NCBI GenBank assembly: GCA_001995005.1
Contig: MDJN01000185.1
Span: 1-6,292 of the forward strand
Direction: 5' to 3'
Source: Candidatus Parepulonipiscium sp. PG-Nun2H_MBin03
Lineage (GTDB): Bacteria > Bacillota > Clostridia > Lachnospirales > Cellulosilyticaceae
Length of the DNA stretch: 6,292 nucleotides
Of the stretch, positions 1-6,228 are shown in pieces (within the stretch, counting starts at the first letter, position 1; each line of letters begins with the position of its first letter). The notes under the pieces were generated by a model. That model ran no database searches. It saw only the letters and a list, made by a program, of their open reading frames with translations, and was not told the origin of the DNA. A program made the translations under genes and the position numbers.

Positions 1-810
1 ATGGGTAAAGACCTAACACAAGACAGCAGGCAGACGCAAATTGAAGAAATGCTCTCAAAAGCTATATATGACTTATTTGCCGAACGCATGAAGAACAATA
101 TAGGTTTATTAGTAGATTTTAGAAAATCTTGTAATACTCTTGTGAAATATGTGTTTAGAGGAGTGCATATAAAAAGTGACCAGACTTATCACGAGTTATT
201 AATTAAGGCATTAAAAAGATTACAAAAAATAGATGAAGAAGACATTAACTTTGATAAAGAAATATTATTTGAACGGGAATTTACATTTACCGATCATTTT
301 AGTTTGATTATAGGTAATCATATAAAAGAGATATTAAATATAGAATTTCAATGGAATTTATTTTTTAGAATACTTTTTTATATTGAACCAGAAGATAATG
401 CAGGAGATTTGACTAAGTTTATAGAATTTTATAAATATAGGATTTGCAAAGATTTGGATATAAGTAAACTAGTAGATAGATTAGAACTAGACTTTATAAA
501 CTGTATTATAGAAGAGCTATTGGTTAAATTTGCGAATACTTTTGTAGAAATAAATCTTGTAGATTTAGTCTATGATGATATAATCGAGAAGTTGCAAAGT
601 ATTATGAGTAAGGTAATAAAGGAAATATCACTTATTATATTTACACCAGAGGATTGGAAAATAAATAGACAAATATTTTTTAAACTACTTTATTTTAGAA
701 TGATAGCCCTATTTGATCTTGAAATAGAAGATGATTTAATAATTAGTTTTAGAAATGAATTAAGAGGCATAAATCTTGAATTACCTAAAAGCTTGATAAA
801 ATATATATAA
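1..810 (+). CDS. Hypothetical protein, predicted mostly helical, unknown function
   Basis: I do not recognise this 269-residue protein. It reads from an ATG at the first base of the window to TAA at 808-810. No upstream sequence is visible, so neither the start nor completeness at the N terminus can be confirmed; Met17 is an alternative start. The chain is rich in Ile, Leu, Phe, Lys, Asp and Glu, with few Gly or Pro, which suggests an all-helical fold of amphipathic segments. Examples are residues 12-30, 95-128 (aromatic-rich, FQWNLFFRILFYI at 116-128), 137-200 and 222-239. There is no signal peptide, no uninterrupted membrane segment of about 20 residues, no cysteine cluster and no nucleotide-binding loop. 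It is probably cytoplasmic. It lies alone on the plus strand, converges on the sugar-phosphate transferase gene, and ends directly at a bidirectional terminator. Long open length and protein-like composition support a real gene; function is unknown. Confidence 0.75.
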   Translation: MGKDLTQDSRQTQIEEMLSKAIYDLFAERMKNNIGLLVDFRKSCNTLVKYVFRGVHIKSDQTYHELLIKALKRLQKIDEEDINFDKEILFEREFTFTDHFSLIIGNHIKEILNIEFQWNLFFRILFYIEPEDNAGDLTKFIEFYKYRICKDLDISKLVDRLELDFINCIIEELLVKFANTFVEINLVDLVYDDIIEKLQSIMSKVIKEISLIIFTPEDWKINRQIFFKLLYFRMIALFDLEIEDDLIISFRNELRGINLELPKSLIKYI

Positions 811-846
811 AAAGCTCAGTCCATATTTCTATGGATTGAGCTTTTT
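809..846. terminator. Bidirectional intrinsic terminator between convergent genes
   Basis: The arms 809-825 and 830-846 pair over 17 positions with one imperfect pair (G819/T836) around the 4-base loop 826-829. On the plus strand the stem ends in TTTTT and follows the TAA of the hypothetical gene directly. On the minus strand it is followed by a T-rich tail, the complement of 800-810. The transferase stop codon (complement of 829-831) lies at the loop, so the last five sense codons of that gene form one arm. The structure should end transcripts from both sides, and it marks the 3' end of the minus-strand cluster. Confidence 0.9.
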
Positions 847-1893
847 GTTACGTTCATTTGTGTGCAGAGAATTAATTCTGCTATTATAATAAAATAAAAT
901 ACCCATGATTATAAATACTGCTAAAATAAATCTTAAATCATTTAACATAAGTCCCATAGCAGATAATCCAAATATCCCACTAATACCATATAATGTAACT
1001 ACAGCATGTCTATGGCTATATCCTCGATCTACTAATCTATGATGTAAGTGCCCACGATCAGGAGACATAATAGGTCGTCCGCTAAGAAGCCTCCTTAAAA
1101 TTGCAAATGCAGTGTCAAATATAGGAAGCCCTAATATTAAAACAGCCACAAATATTGTTCCAAGTGCATATCCTTTTAAAAGTCCAAGTATAGATATAAC
1201 AGATAAAATATATCCTAGAAATGTTGAACCAGTGTCTCCCATAAATATTGATGCTGGGTTAAAATTATATGGTAAAAACCCAAGGCATGATGCAGCTAAA
1301 ATTACGGTTAAAATTACAGCGGTTGGATGTCCACTATGAATTGATAAAATCATAAGACAAATAGAAGCGATGGATGAAACACCAGCTGCAAGCCCATCTA
1401 GTCCATCAATTAAATTAACTGCATTTGTAATCCCAACAATCCATACAACAGTAAACGGAATTGCTAAAAAATCCAAATTGAATATATTACTAAATGGTAG
1501 AGAAATAAAATCAATTATAATACCAGAACTTACAGCGATTATAGCTGCTAAAATTTGTACAAACAGTTTAATTTTAGAACTTAATTCATATATATCGTCT
1601 AAAATTCCTAATATAAATATTAAACTACTTCCTGCTATAATACCTGTCATTTGCATGTTATCAAGCACATCAACATTTGGCATAAGTATTAATAGAGGTA
1701 TGAGAAAACCAGCGACAATGGCGATACCCCCAAGTCTTGGAATAGGTTCACTATGCATGTCACGGTTTCTAGGCTGAGCTATAGCCCCCAACTTAAACGC
1801 AAGTTTTTTAGCTATTGGCGTAAAAATAAAAGAAATGCAAAACGCCAATGTAAACACGGCTATATAAAAGCCTAAATTATTTATTATATTCAT
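829..1893 (-). CDS. wecA: Undecaprenyl-phosphate GlcNAc-1-phosphate transferase (WecA/TagO family)
   Basis: This 354-residue integral membrane enzyme belongs to the MraY/WecA/TagO family. Members move a sugar-1-phosphate, usually GlcNAc-1-P from UDP-GlcNAc, to undecaprenyl phosphate on the cytoplasmic face, the first step of teichoic acid, teichuronic acid or other envelope glycan assembly. Visible family marks are MHSEPIPRLGG at 46-56, the Mg-binding DD at 99-100, NAVNLIDGLDGLA at 157-169, FMGDTG at 217-222 and the WecA/TagO-type His motif PDRGHLHHRLVDRG at 278-291, which favours WecA/TagO over MraY. About 10-11 hydrophobic segments span the chain, and length is normal for the family. The ATG at 1891-1893 is chosen because an in-frame TAA lies two codons upstream and the next internal Met (46) is inside a conserved motif. 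No SD lies close to this ATG; see the leader hairpin. The gene is last in the cluster, and no sugar epimerase gene follows it. Exact substrate and polymer are inferred only from family. Confidence 0.93.
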   Translation of the reverse strand: MNIINNLGFYIAVFTLAFCISFIFTPIAKKLAFKLGAIAQPRNRDMHSEPIPRLGGIAIVAGFLIPLLILMPNVDVLDNMQMTGIIAGSSLIFILGILDDIYELSSKIKLFVQILAAIIAVSSGIIIDFISLPFSNIFNLDFLAIPFTVVWIVGITNAVNLIDGLDGLAAGVSSIASICLMILSIHSGHPTAVILTVILAASCLGFLPYNFNPASIFMGDTGSTFLGYILSVISILGLLKGYALGTIFVAVLILGLPIFDTAFAILRRLLSGRPIMSPDRGHLHHRLVDRGYSHRHAVVTLYGISGIFGLSAMGLMLNDLRFILAVFIIMGILFYYNSRINSLHTNERNKKLNP

Positions 1894-1900
1894 CGTTTAC

Positions 1901-1943
1901 ACAAGAGAACTTATTAAAGTATAATAAGTTAGTATTCTCTTGT
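1901..1943 (-). promoter_or_regulatory. Leader hairpin between SD and start codon of the transferase gene
   Basis: In the minus-strand mRNA the arms ACAAGAGAA (1935-1943) and TTCTCTTGT (1901-1909) pair perfectly over 9 bp. Inside them CTTATTA (1922-1928) pairs with TAATAAG (1910-1916) over 7 bp around a 5-nt loop (1917-1921). A 6-nt bulge (1929-1934) sits on the 5' side. The structure fills almost the whole gap between the SD and the ATG, leaving UA on one side and GUAAACG on the other. No T-run follows, so it is not a typical terminator. I infer that folding brings the SD to working distance from the start, or that it gates translation. Confidence 0.7.
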
Positions 1944-1945
1944 TA

Positions 1946-1951
1946 CCTCCT
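1946..1951 (-). promoter_or_regulatory. Distant Shine-Dalgarno (AGGAGG) of the transferase gene
   Basis: The minus strand reads GAGAGGAGGTAACA here, a near-perfect anti-16S match. It lies 52 nt before the ATG at 1893, far beyond normal SD spacing. No ATG, GTG or TTG follows it at 5-12 nt. No purine-rich SD occurs closer to the ATG. If the hairpin at 1901-1943 is folded out, the remaining spacing is 9 nt, close to the 5-8 nt seen for the other genes in this window. Confidence 0.65.
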
Positions 1952-2074
1952 CTCAGTTATTAAACAATATTAACATGTGAATAATTAGGTTATCTAAATT
2001 TTGTTGAGTATGCACTGTATATTAATTTTTTAGTATTATGTGGCCTCCTTAAAATATGTAGGAAAAATTTTTCC

Positions 2075-2126
2075 TTAAAGTTAATATGTGCATAAGTAAG
2101 AAAAATATGCCTTTTATTAACTTTAA
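2075..2126 (-). repeat. AT-rich inverted repeat over the dCMP deaminase stop codon
   Basis: TTAAAGTTAATA (2075-2086) and TATTAACTTTAA (2115-2126) are perfect 12-bp inverted repeats. Inside them GCATA (2090-2094) pairs with TATGC (2106-2110) around an 11-nt loop. The TAA of the deaminase gene (complement of 2123-2125) sits in the 5' arm of the transcript. There is no GC-rich core and no proper T-tail, so it is not a classic terminator. It may stabilise the 3' end of the upstream message, act as a weak terminator, or be a chance feature of AT-rich DNA. Confidence 0.45.
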
Positions 2127-2572
2127 TAACATCTTCTAAATTTTTCCAGTGAGATATCAGCTTCTAATAGAAGTTCTACAGATAGTTGGTCAGGATAGTC
2201 ACCTTGATGTATAATTTTTATAATTCCAGCATTAATTAAAACTTTAGCACATAAACTGCAAGGTTGTGCAGTTACATAAATAGCGGCTTCTTTTATCTGT
2301 ATACCACTATTAGCAGCTTGAGCTATGGCACTCTGTTCGGCATGCAACCCACGGCATAACTCGTGTCTTTCTCCAGAAGGAATGTTCAGATCTGTTCTTA
2401 AACAACCAATATCTATGCAGTGGCGACAATTGGTAGGGGCACCGTTATAACCTGTTGATAAAATTCTTTTATCTTTTACTATAACCGCTCCAACTTGTCT
2501 TCTAATACAAGTTGAGCGAGTTTTAACTAAATTTGCGATATCCATAAAATATTCATCCCAAGATGGCCTCAT
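2123..2572 (-). CDS. comEB: Deoxycytidylate (dCMP) deaminase, ComEB type
   Basis: This 149-residue cytosolic zinc enzyme converts dCMP to dUMP, the substrate for thymidylate synthase. The catalytic signature is complete: HAE at 77-79 (zinc ligand His77, proton shuttle Glu79) and PCSLC at 104-108 (zinc ligands Cys105 and Cys108). The stretch NCRHCIDIGCLR at 48-59 with His70 and Cys73 matches the insert that carries a second, structural zinc in many dCMP deaminases and separates them from cytidine and tRNA deaminases. YPD at 126-128 is also typical. The start is ATG at 2570-2572 with AGGAGG (2578-2583) 5 nt upstream. The upp stop is 20 nt upstream, so the two pyrimidine genes are probably co-transcribed. 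The name comEB follows Bacillus usage; a role in competence is not implied. Confidence 0.95.
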   Translation of the reverse strand: MRPSWDEYFMDIANLVKTRSTCIRRQVGAVIVKDKRILSTGYNGAPTNCRHCIDIGCLRTDLNIPSGERHELCRGLHAEQSAIAQAANSGIQIKEAAIYVTAQPCSLCAKVLINAGIIKIIHQGDYPDQLSVELLLEADISLEKFRRCY

Positions 2573-2592
2573 AAATTCCTCCTATACACGAT

Positions 2593-3222
2593 TTATTTAG
2601 TGCCAAATATCCTATCTCCCGCATCTCCAAGCCCTGGGATAATATATCCATGTTCATTTAGAGATTTGTCTATTTCACAGACATAGATATTTATATCTGG
2701 GTGAATAGATTGTAAATTTTCAATTCCTTCAGGAGCTGCAAGCAGACATAAAAAGTTAATATTTGTACAACCTTTATCTTTTAAAAACTGGATTGCTGCA
2801 ATGGCAGAACCACCAGTAGCCAGCATAGGGTCAAGTACATATATACCTCGTTGTTCAATTTTATTAGGTAGCTTACAATAATATTCTACAGGTGTCAAAG
2901 TTTCAGGGTCACGATATAATCCAATATGGCCTACTTTGGCGGTTGGAACAAGCTCTAATACGGCATCTGCCATGCCAAGCCCCGCACGTAAAATAGGGAT
3001 AATACTTAAATTTTTTCCTGCTATCCTTTTGCCAGTAGTGTTGCACAGTGGAGTTGTAACAGTATACTCTTCAAGTACCAAATCACGAGTTGCTTCGTAC
3101 CACATAAGTTGAGAAAGTTCTTTAACCAGCTCACGAAATTCTTTTTTTCCTGTATTGACATCTCGTAGACGAGATACTTTGTGTTGGATAAGAGGGTGAT
3201 CCATTTTAAAAATTTTGCTCAT
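2593..3222 (-). CDS. upp: Uracil phosphoribosyltransferase
   Basis: The 209-residue cytosolic enzyme salvages uracil with PRPP to give UMP. Counting from the chosen ATG, PILRAGLGM lies at 76-84, the PRPP-binding loop DPMLATGGSA at 131-140 and the uracil-binding tail GDAGDR at 199-204, ending FGTK. Length matches the family (about 208-209). The frame is open to a TTG at 3234, but that codon lies inside the SD itself (GGAGG at 3228-3232). The ATG at 3220-3222 with 5-nt spacing gives the usual N terminus MSKIFKMDHPLIQHK and is preferred. It follows rpiB by 47 nt with no hairpin between, and precedes the dCMP deaminase by 20 nt. That places two pyrimidine nucleotide enzymes downstream of a pentose-phosphate isomerase. 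Confidence 0.97.
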   Translation of the reverse strand: MSKIFKMDHPLIQHKVSRLRDVNTGKKEFRELVKELSQLMWYEATRDLVLEEYTVTTPLCNTTGKRIAGKNLSIIPILRAGLGMADAVLELVPTAKVGHIGLYRDPETLTPVEYYCKLPNKIEQRGIYVLDPMLATGGSAIAAIQFLKDKGCTNINFLCLLAAPEGIENLQSIHPDINIYVCEIDKSLNEHGYIIPGLGDAGDRIFGTK

Positions 3223-3269
3223 TATTTCCTCCAAAAAAATATTTATAGTTTACATGTTTAGGGTGGGGC

Positions 3270-3695
3270 TTACTCTATTTTTGCTATGCGGTTGATATGA
3301 CGTTGGTCATTAGAAAAAGGCGTATTTAAAAATTCTTCAACAATTTGGAGTGCCAGTCCGCCACCAACTACACGCCCACCTAAGGCTAAAATATTAGAAT
3401 CGTTATGCTCTCTTGTTGCACGAGCAGTAAAACAATCTGTACACACTGCACATCTAATGCCTTTAATTTTATTGGCTGCAATTGAAATACCAATACCTGT
3501 ACCACATATTAAAATTCCACATTTTGCTTCGTTTGAAAGTACGCTTTGAGCTACTAATCTAGCATATTCAGGGTAATCTACAGAAGCTTCGTCATAGCAC
3601 CCTAAATCTTTAAATTCAAGTTTTTTGTCTGTTAAATAGGTAATTATCTCCTGTTTTAATGCAAATCCTCCATGGTCAGATGCGATAGCAATCAT
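3270..3695 (-). CDS. rpiB: Ribose-5-phosphate isomerase B
   Basis: This 141-residue RpiB/LacAB-family enzyme interconverts ribose-5-phosphate and ribulose-5-phosphate in the pentose phosphate pathway and so feeds PRPP synthesis. Visible marks are SDHGG at 6-10, DYPEYA at 40-45, the catalytic-cysteine loop ICGTGIGISIAANK at 63-76 (Cys64), REHN at 95-98 with the ring-opening His97, and the phosphate-binding Arg132 and Arg136 in QRHINRI. A single cysteine loop and the absence of LacA/LacB partners argue for RpiB. ATG at 3693-3695 has AAGGAGG (3701-3707) at 5-nt spacing. A promoter-like pair sits just upstream, so this is probably the first gene of the rpiB-upp-comEB unit. Confidence 0.96.
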   Translation of the reverse strand: MIAIASDHGGFALKQEIITYLTDKKLEFKDLGCYDEASVDYPEYARLVAQSVLSNEAKCGILICGTGIGISIAANKIKGIRCAVCTDCFTARATREHNDSNILALGGRVVGGGLALQIVEEFLNTPFSNDQRHINRIAKIE

Positions 3696-3733
3696 AAAAT
3701 CCTCCTTAAAAATAATTATTTGACTCTTTTTAT

Positions 3734-3762
3734 AGTATAAGACATTTTAGTATTACTAGCAA
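3734..3762 (-). promoter_or_regulatory. Candidate sigma-A promoter for rpiB-upp-comEB
   Basis: On the minus strand TTGCTA (3757-3762) is followed after exactly 17 nt by TATACT (3734-3739), a good -35/-10 pair. The predicted start near 3727 gives a leader of about 30 nt carrying the rpiB SD. A second -10-like TATAAT with an upstream TG (TGGTATAAT, 3769-3777) lies just behind it without a clear -35. No operator or riboswitch is visible in this 102-nt gap, and no GC-rich terminator follows the upstream gene, so read-through is also possible. Confidence 0.6.
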
Positions 3763-3797
3763 TAGATAATTATACCAAAAAAGAAAATCATATTACA

Positions 3798-4805
3798 TTA
3801 TACCTCAATTATCTGATGATTACTAGCCTTTATCAGCCTATTCATTATAGCAGCACCTATACCAAAGTTTGGTAAATATATTGTATATACTTGTTGCAGC
3901 TCTAAATCGTCAAGTAAGCGTAACTTTTCAAATAAATTGCTAGCTACCACCTCTAAATTATTTATGCTACCCAGACCTAAATAATGCATGTTTTGAAAAT
4001 ATGGCAATAACTCATCTGTAACTAATACACCCACTTTGATATCATTTAAGGCATCTTTTTGAGCCAGTTTAATGATGGTATCTATAACTTTTTGCTCAAC
4101 ACCTTTGACTATAGTAATATTTGCAGCAGGAGCATAATGTTTATATTTCATGCCAGGAGAAATAGGTACATTACTATTTGGTATTGCATAATCAAAATCA
4201 GCAGCGACGGAATTAAGCATTGATTTAGTAATAGAGCCTGGGCGTAATATAGAAAGATTGGCTAAATCTATGACTGTTGATTCAATCCCTACGTTACATT
4301 CTCCACCATCTATTATAGCATCAACTTTACCATATAAATCTTCTATTACACGTTTTGAATTTGTCGGGCTAGGCTTACTAGAAAGATTTGCACTAGGTGC
4401 TGCTAGAGGTAAATTTGTATTAGAAATTAATTTTTGCATTATAGGATTTGCAGGAAAGCGTATGGCAACAGTAGGTAAATCAGCTCTAACTATATTAGGT
4501 ACTAAATTAGACGCATTAAATATTAAAGTAAGAGGTCCTGGCCAAAAGGCATCAATTAATTTAGAGGCTACTATAGGAATATTTACAACCAATTTATCTA
4601 GCATATCAATAGATGAGATGTGCACAATTAAAGGATTGTCGGCAGGCCGTCCTTTTGCTAAAAATATTTTTTCCACTGCACACGGGTCTAATGCATTGGC
4701 ACAAAGCCCGTACACTGTTTCTGTGGGCGAAACAACTAAACCGCCATTTTTGATAATATTATATGCGAGTGATAAGTCATTTTCTGAAAGTATTATAGTC
4801 TTCAA
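3798..4805 (-). CDS. ywlC: L-threonylcarbamoyladenylate synthase, two-domain Sua5/YwlC type
   Basis: This 335-residue cytosolic enzyme makes threonylcarbamoyl-AMP from threonine, bicarbonate and ATP. The TsaBDE machinery then transfers the group to A37 of ANN-decoding tRNAs (t6A). The catalytic YrdC domain fills roughly 8-205, with SPTETVYGL at 26-34, KGRPADNPL at 51-59, PGPLTLIF at 89-96, APSAN at 136-140 and the GIESTVIDL...RPG segment at 173-190. The linker SPGMKYKHYAP (216-226) covers the active site in Sua5 proteins, and a C-terminal Sua5 domain follows to the end (GIGAAIMNRLIKA at 315-327). This makes it the long Sua5/YwlC form rather than short TsaC. The start is a TTG at 4803-4805: AGGAGG (4814-4819) lies 8 nt upstream, an in-frame TAG lies at 4818-4820, and no ATG fits the conserved N terminus. 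It begins 22 nt after the aminopeptidase stop. Confidence 0.95.
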   Translation of the reverse strand: MKTIILSENDLSLAYNIIKNGGLVVSPTETVYGLCANALDPCAVEKIFLAKGRPADNPLIVHISSIDMLDKLVVNIPIVASKLIDAFWPGPLTLIFNASNLVPNIVRADLPTVAIRFPANPIMQKLISNTNLPLAAPSANLSSKPSPTNSKRVIEDLYGKVDAIIDGGECNVGIESTVIDLANLSILRPGSITKSMLNSVAADFDYAIPNSNVPISPGMKYKHYAPAANITIVKGVEQKVIDTIIKLAQKDALNDIKVGVLVTDELLPYFQNMHYLGLGSINNLEVVASNLFEKLRLLDDLELQQVYTIYLPNFGIGAAIMNRLIKASNHQIIEV

Positions 4806-4827
4806 TGATAAAACCTCCTATACTAAT

Positions 4828-6105
4828 CTATATGGCATAAAAATGTCCAAATGCATCAGTAGTTAAAACAAAATCTTCTATCGTCATAAGCTCGCGTATA
4901 GAGTGCATACTAAGTATTGGAGTTCCTATGTCTACGGTACGAATACAAGTATGTGCACTAACATGCGGACCAATAGTGGACCCACCACGCATATTAGAAG
5001 GGTTCATAAATGTTTGATATTTAATATTATTTTGCATACATAAATTAGCAAACACGGCTGATGAGTCACCGTTACTAGTGTAGCTGCAGTTTGCACTGAT
5101 TTTAATGGTTGGTCCATTCCCTGGTAAAACTTTATTCGTAGGGTCAGATTTTTCAGAGAAATTTGGATGACATAAATGCGCGACATCGGCAGATATTAAA
5201 AATGATTTATCCAAACAACTAAGAAATTCATCCCTGCTCTTTGAAAGTGATAGGCTAATTCGTTCTAAAATATTATTAAGCATCAATGAATTAGCCCCAG
5301 TTCTTGTGCGACTTCCAACCTCTTCATGGTCAAAGGCGGTAAGCAAATTAACGGCACAGTTGGATTTGTTATTAATTAAGGCATGCAATCCGCTATAGGT
5401 CATACATAAATCATCTAATCGAGGGGAGGATATAAATTGTTTATCTATGCCTAAGATGCACCCTTGTTCAGTAGGATATAAAAATAAATCCATACCTAAT
5501 ATATCAGACGTATTGACCCCTAATTTTGTTGCAATCAAATTTAAAAAAGTGTTATTATCAATTTCATTATCCACATATGCAAGGATTGGCAAAGTATCTT
5601 TTTGCGGATTTAGTTTAATGCCATCGTTTACGTCACGATTGATGTGTATAGCAAGGTTTGGGATTATCATGATAGGTTCTTTAAAATCAATAAGCGTAAG
5701 ATTTGGGTTTAGTACATCATCACTTTTAAATGCTACTTGACCAGCAATTGAGAGTGGCCTATCAAACCAAGTATTTAGTATAGGTCCCCCATAAACTTCT
5801 GTATTAAGCTTAAAATAGCTATCTTGATTAATAACAGGATTAGATTTAATTCTAAATCCTGGTGAATCAGTATGAGTGCCTATTATTTTAAAACTTAAAT
5901 TGTCCGTATCTTCGGGGATGGTAAATGCAACTACAGCAGAGTTATTGACAGTTGTATAATAACTTTGGCCTTTATCTAAAGACCACTTCTGATTATTTAT
6001 ACATTTAAAATTATTCTGTTCTAGTATTTTTATCATATTTTTTACAGTATGAAATGTTGAGGTACTTTGATTTATAAAATTTATTAATTCGTCTACTAAA
6101 TTCAT
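4828..6105 (-). CDS. apeB: M18 family aminopeptidase (aspartyl aminopeptidase-like)
   Basis: The 425-residue protein is a cytosolic dinuclear-metal exopeptidase of family M18, which removes N-terminal residues (often Asp/Glu, though bacterial members vary) and usually forms a dodecameric tetrahedron. The metal and catalytic residues are all visible: His78 and Asp80 in GTHTDSPG, Asp231 in SPRLDDL, Glu261/Glu262 in FDHEEVGS, Asp307 in SADVAH and His401 in LSMHSIREL. NTWFDRPLSIAG at 111-122 and the glycine-rich MRGGSTIGP at 372-380 are further family features. Length is normal and there is no signal peptide. The ATG at 6103-6105 has AAGGAG (6114-6119) at 8-nt spacing. It is the first visible gene of the minus-strand series and sits 22 nt before the Sua5-type gene, so the two probably share a transcript. 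No functional link between them is known to me. Confidence 0.95.
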   Translation of the reverse strand: MNLVDELINFINQSTSTFHTVKNMIKILEQNNFKCINNQKWSLDKGQSYYTTVNNSAVVAFTIPEDTDNLSFKIIGTHTDSPGFRIKSNPVINQDSYFKLNTEVYGGPILNTWFDRPLSIAGQVAFKSDDVLNPNLTLIDFKEPIMIIPNLAIHINRDVNDGIKLNPQKDTLPILAYVDNEIDNNTFLNLIATKLGVNTSDILGMDLFLYPTEQGCILGIDKQFISSPRLDDLCMTYSGLHALINNKSNCAVNLLTAFDHEEVGSRTRTGANSLMLNNILERISLSLSKSRDEFLSCLDKSFLISADVAHLCHPNFSEKSDPTNKVLPGNGPTIKISANCSYTSNGDSSAVFANLCMQNNIKYQTFMNPSNMRGGSTIGPHVSAHTCIRTVDIGTPILSMHSIRELMTIEDFVLTTDAFGHFYAI

Positions 6106-6124
6106 TGATGCTTCTCCTTAAAAA

Positions 6125-6173
6125 ATATATTAATTAATATATACAGACTGTAGACGATTAAATCTAGCTAGAT
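6125..6173. promoter_or_regulatory. Three adjacent palindromes upstream of the aminopeptidase gene
   Basis: Between the aminopeptidase SD and the upstream repeat lie three perfect palindromes in a row: ATATATTAATTAATATAT (18 bp, 6125-6142), TACAGACTGTA (two 5-bp arms around one base, 6142-6152) and ATCTAGCTAGAT (12 bp, 6162-6173). The two right-hand ones have mixed bases and are the better candidates for a dimeric regulator site. The left one is pure A+T and may be chance. I cannot identify a matching regulator, and no clear -35/-10 pair is seen for this gene. A TATAAT at 6278-6283 (minus) could be a -10, but its -35 would lie outside the window. Confidence 0.35.
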
Positions 6174-6204
6174 AAATATGAACTATAATTATTAAAGTTT
6201 TCTT

Positions 6205-6228
6205 CTATAAAAAGCATAGTTTTTGTAG
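6205..6228. repeat. AT-rich hairpin abutting the GC-rich repeat
   Basis: CTATAAAAA (6205-6213) and TTTTTGTAG (6220-6228) pair over 9 positions with one T/G wobble around the loop GCATAG. It ends at the base where the GC-rich element starts. Read on the minus strand it comes directly after that element, and its second arm carries TTTTT, so the pair might end transcription arriving from the right. This is suggestive only. Confidence 0.4.

Larger units (their letters stand above)
1894..2122 (-). other. 229-nt leader between dCMP deaminase and transferase genes
   Basis: This is the longest gap inside the gene cluster, against 20-101 nt elsewhere. Reading with the minus strand it holds a long AT-rich inverted repeat reaching into the dCMP deaminase stop, a perfect 16-bp palindrome AGGAAAAATTTTTCCT (2060-2075), a strong AAGGAGG (2044-2050) with no usable start codon behind it, then a second SD and the hairpin before the transferase start. 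Two tiny reading frames occur: ATG at 2093 to TAA at 2049 (14 residues, no SD) and GTG at 2015 to TGA at 1953 (20 residues, SD 28 nt away). Neither is convincing. I saw no clear -35/-10 pair. The stretch may be a regulated leader or the relic of a lost small gene. Confidence 0.5.

Noticed and set aside
1112..1777. Two plus-strand open frames (1112-1339 and 1370-1777)
   Set aside because: Both lie antisense within the transferase gene, whose motifs run through the same bases; their sequences look like reversed membrane-segment coding.
3223..3234. N-terminal extension of upp from a TTG at 3234
   Set aside because: The TTG overlaps the SD of the ATG at 3222, and the family N terminus begins at that ATG.
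3696..3797. Terminator or riboswitch between the Sua5-type gene and rpiB
   Set aside because: The only inverted repeat is GATAATT/AATTATC (3765-3771 and 3807-3813), short, pure AT-rich and 35 nt apart, with no GC core or T-tail; the gap is too short for a known riboswitch class.
4258..4866. 202-codon plus-strand open frame
   Set aside because: It lies antisense to the intact Sua5-type gene, has no family motif and no clear SD; it is a by-product of the opposite strand's coding.
5004..5740. Short open frames at 5004-5186 (minus) and 5447-5740 (plus)
   Set aside because: Both lie inside the intact M18 aminopeptidase gene in other frames and have no supporting motifs.
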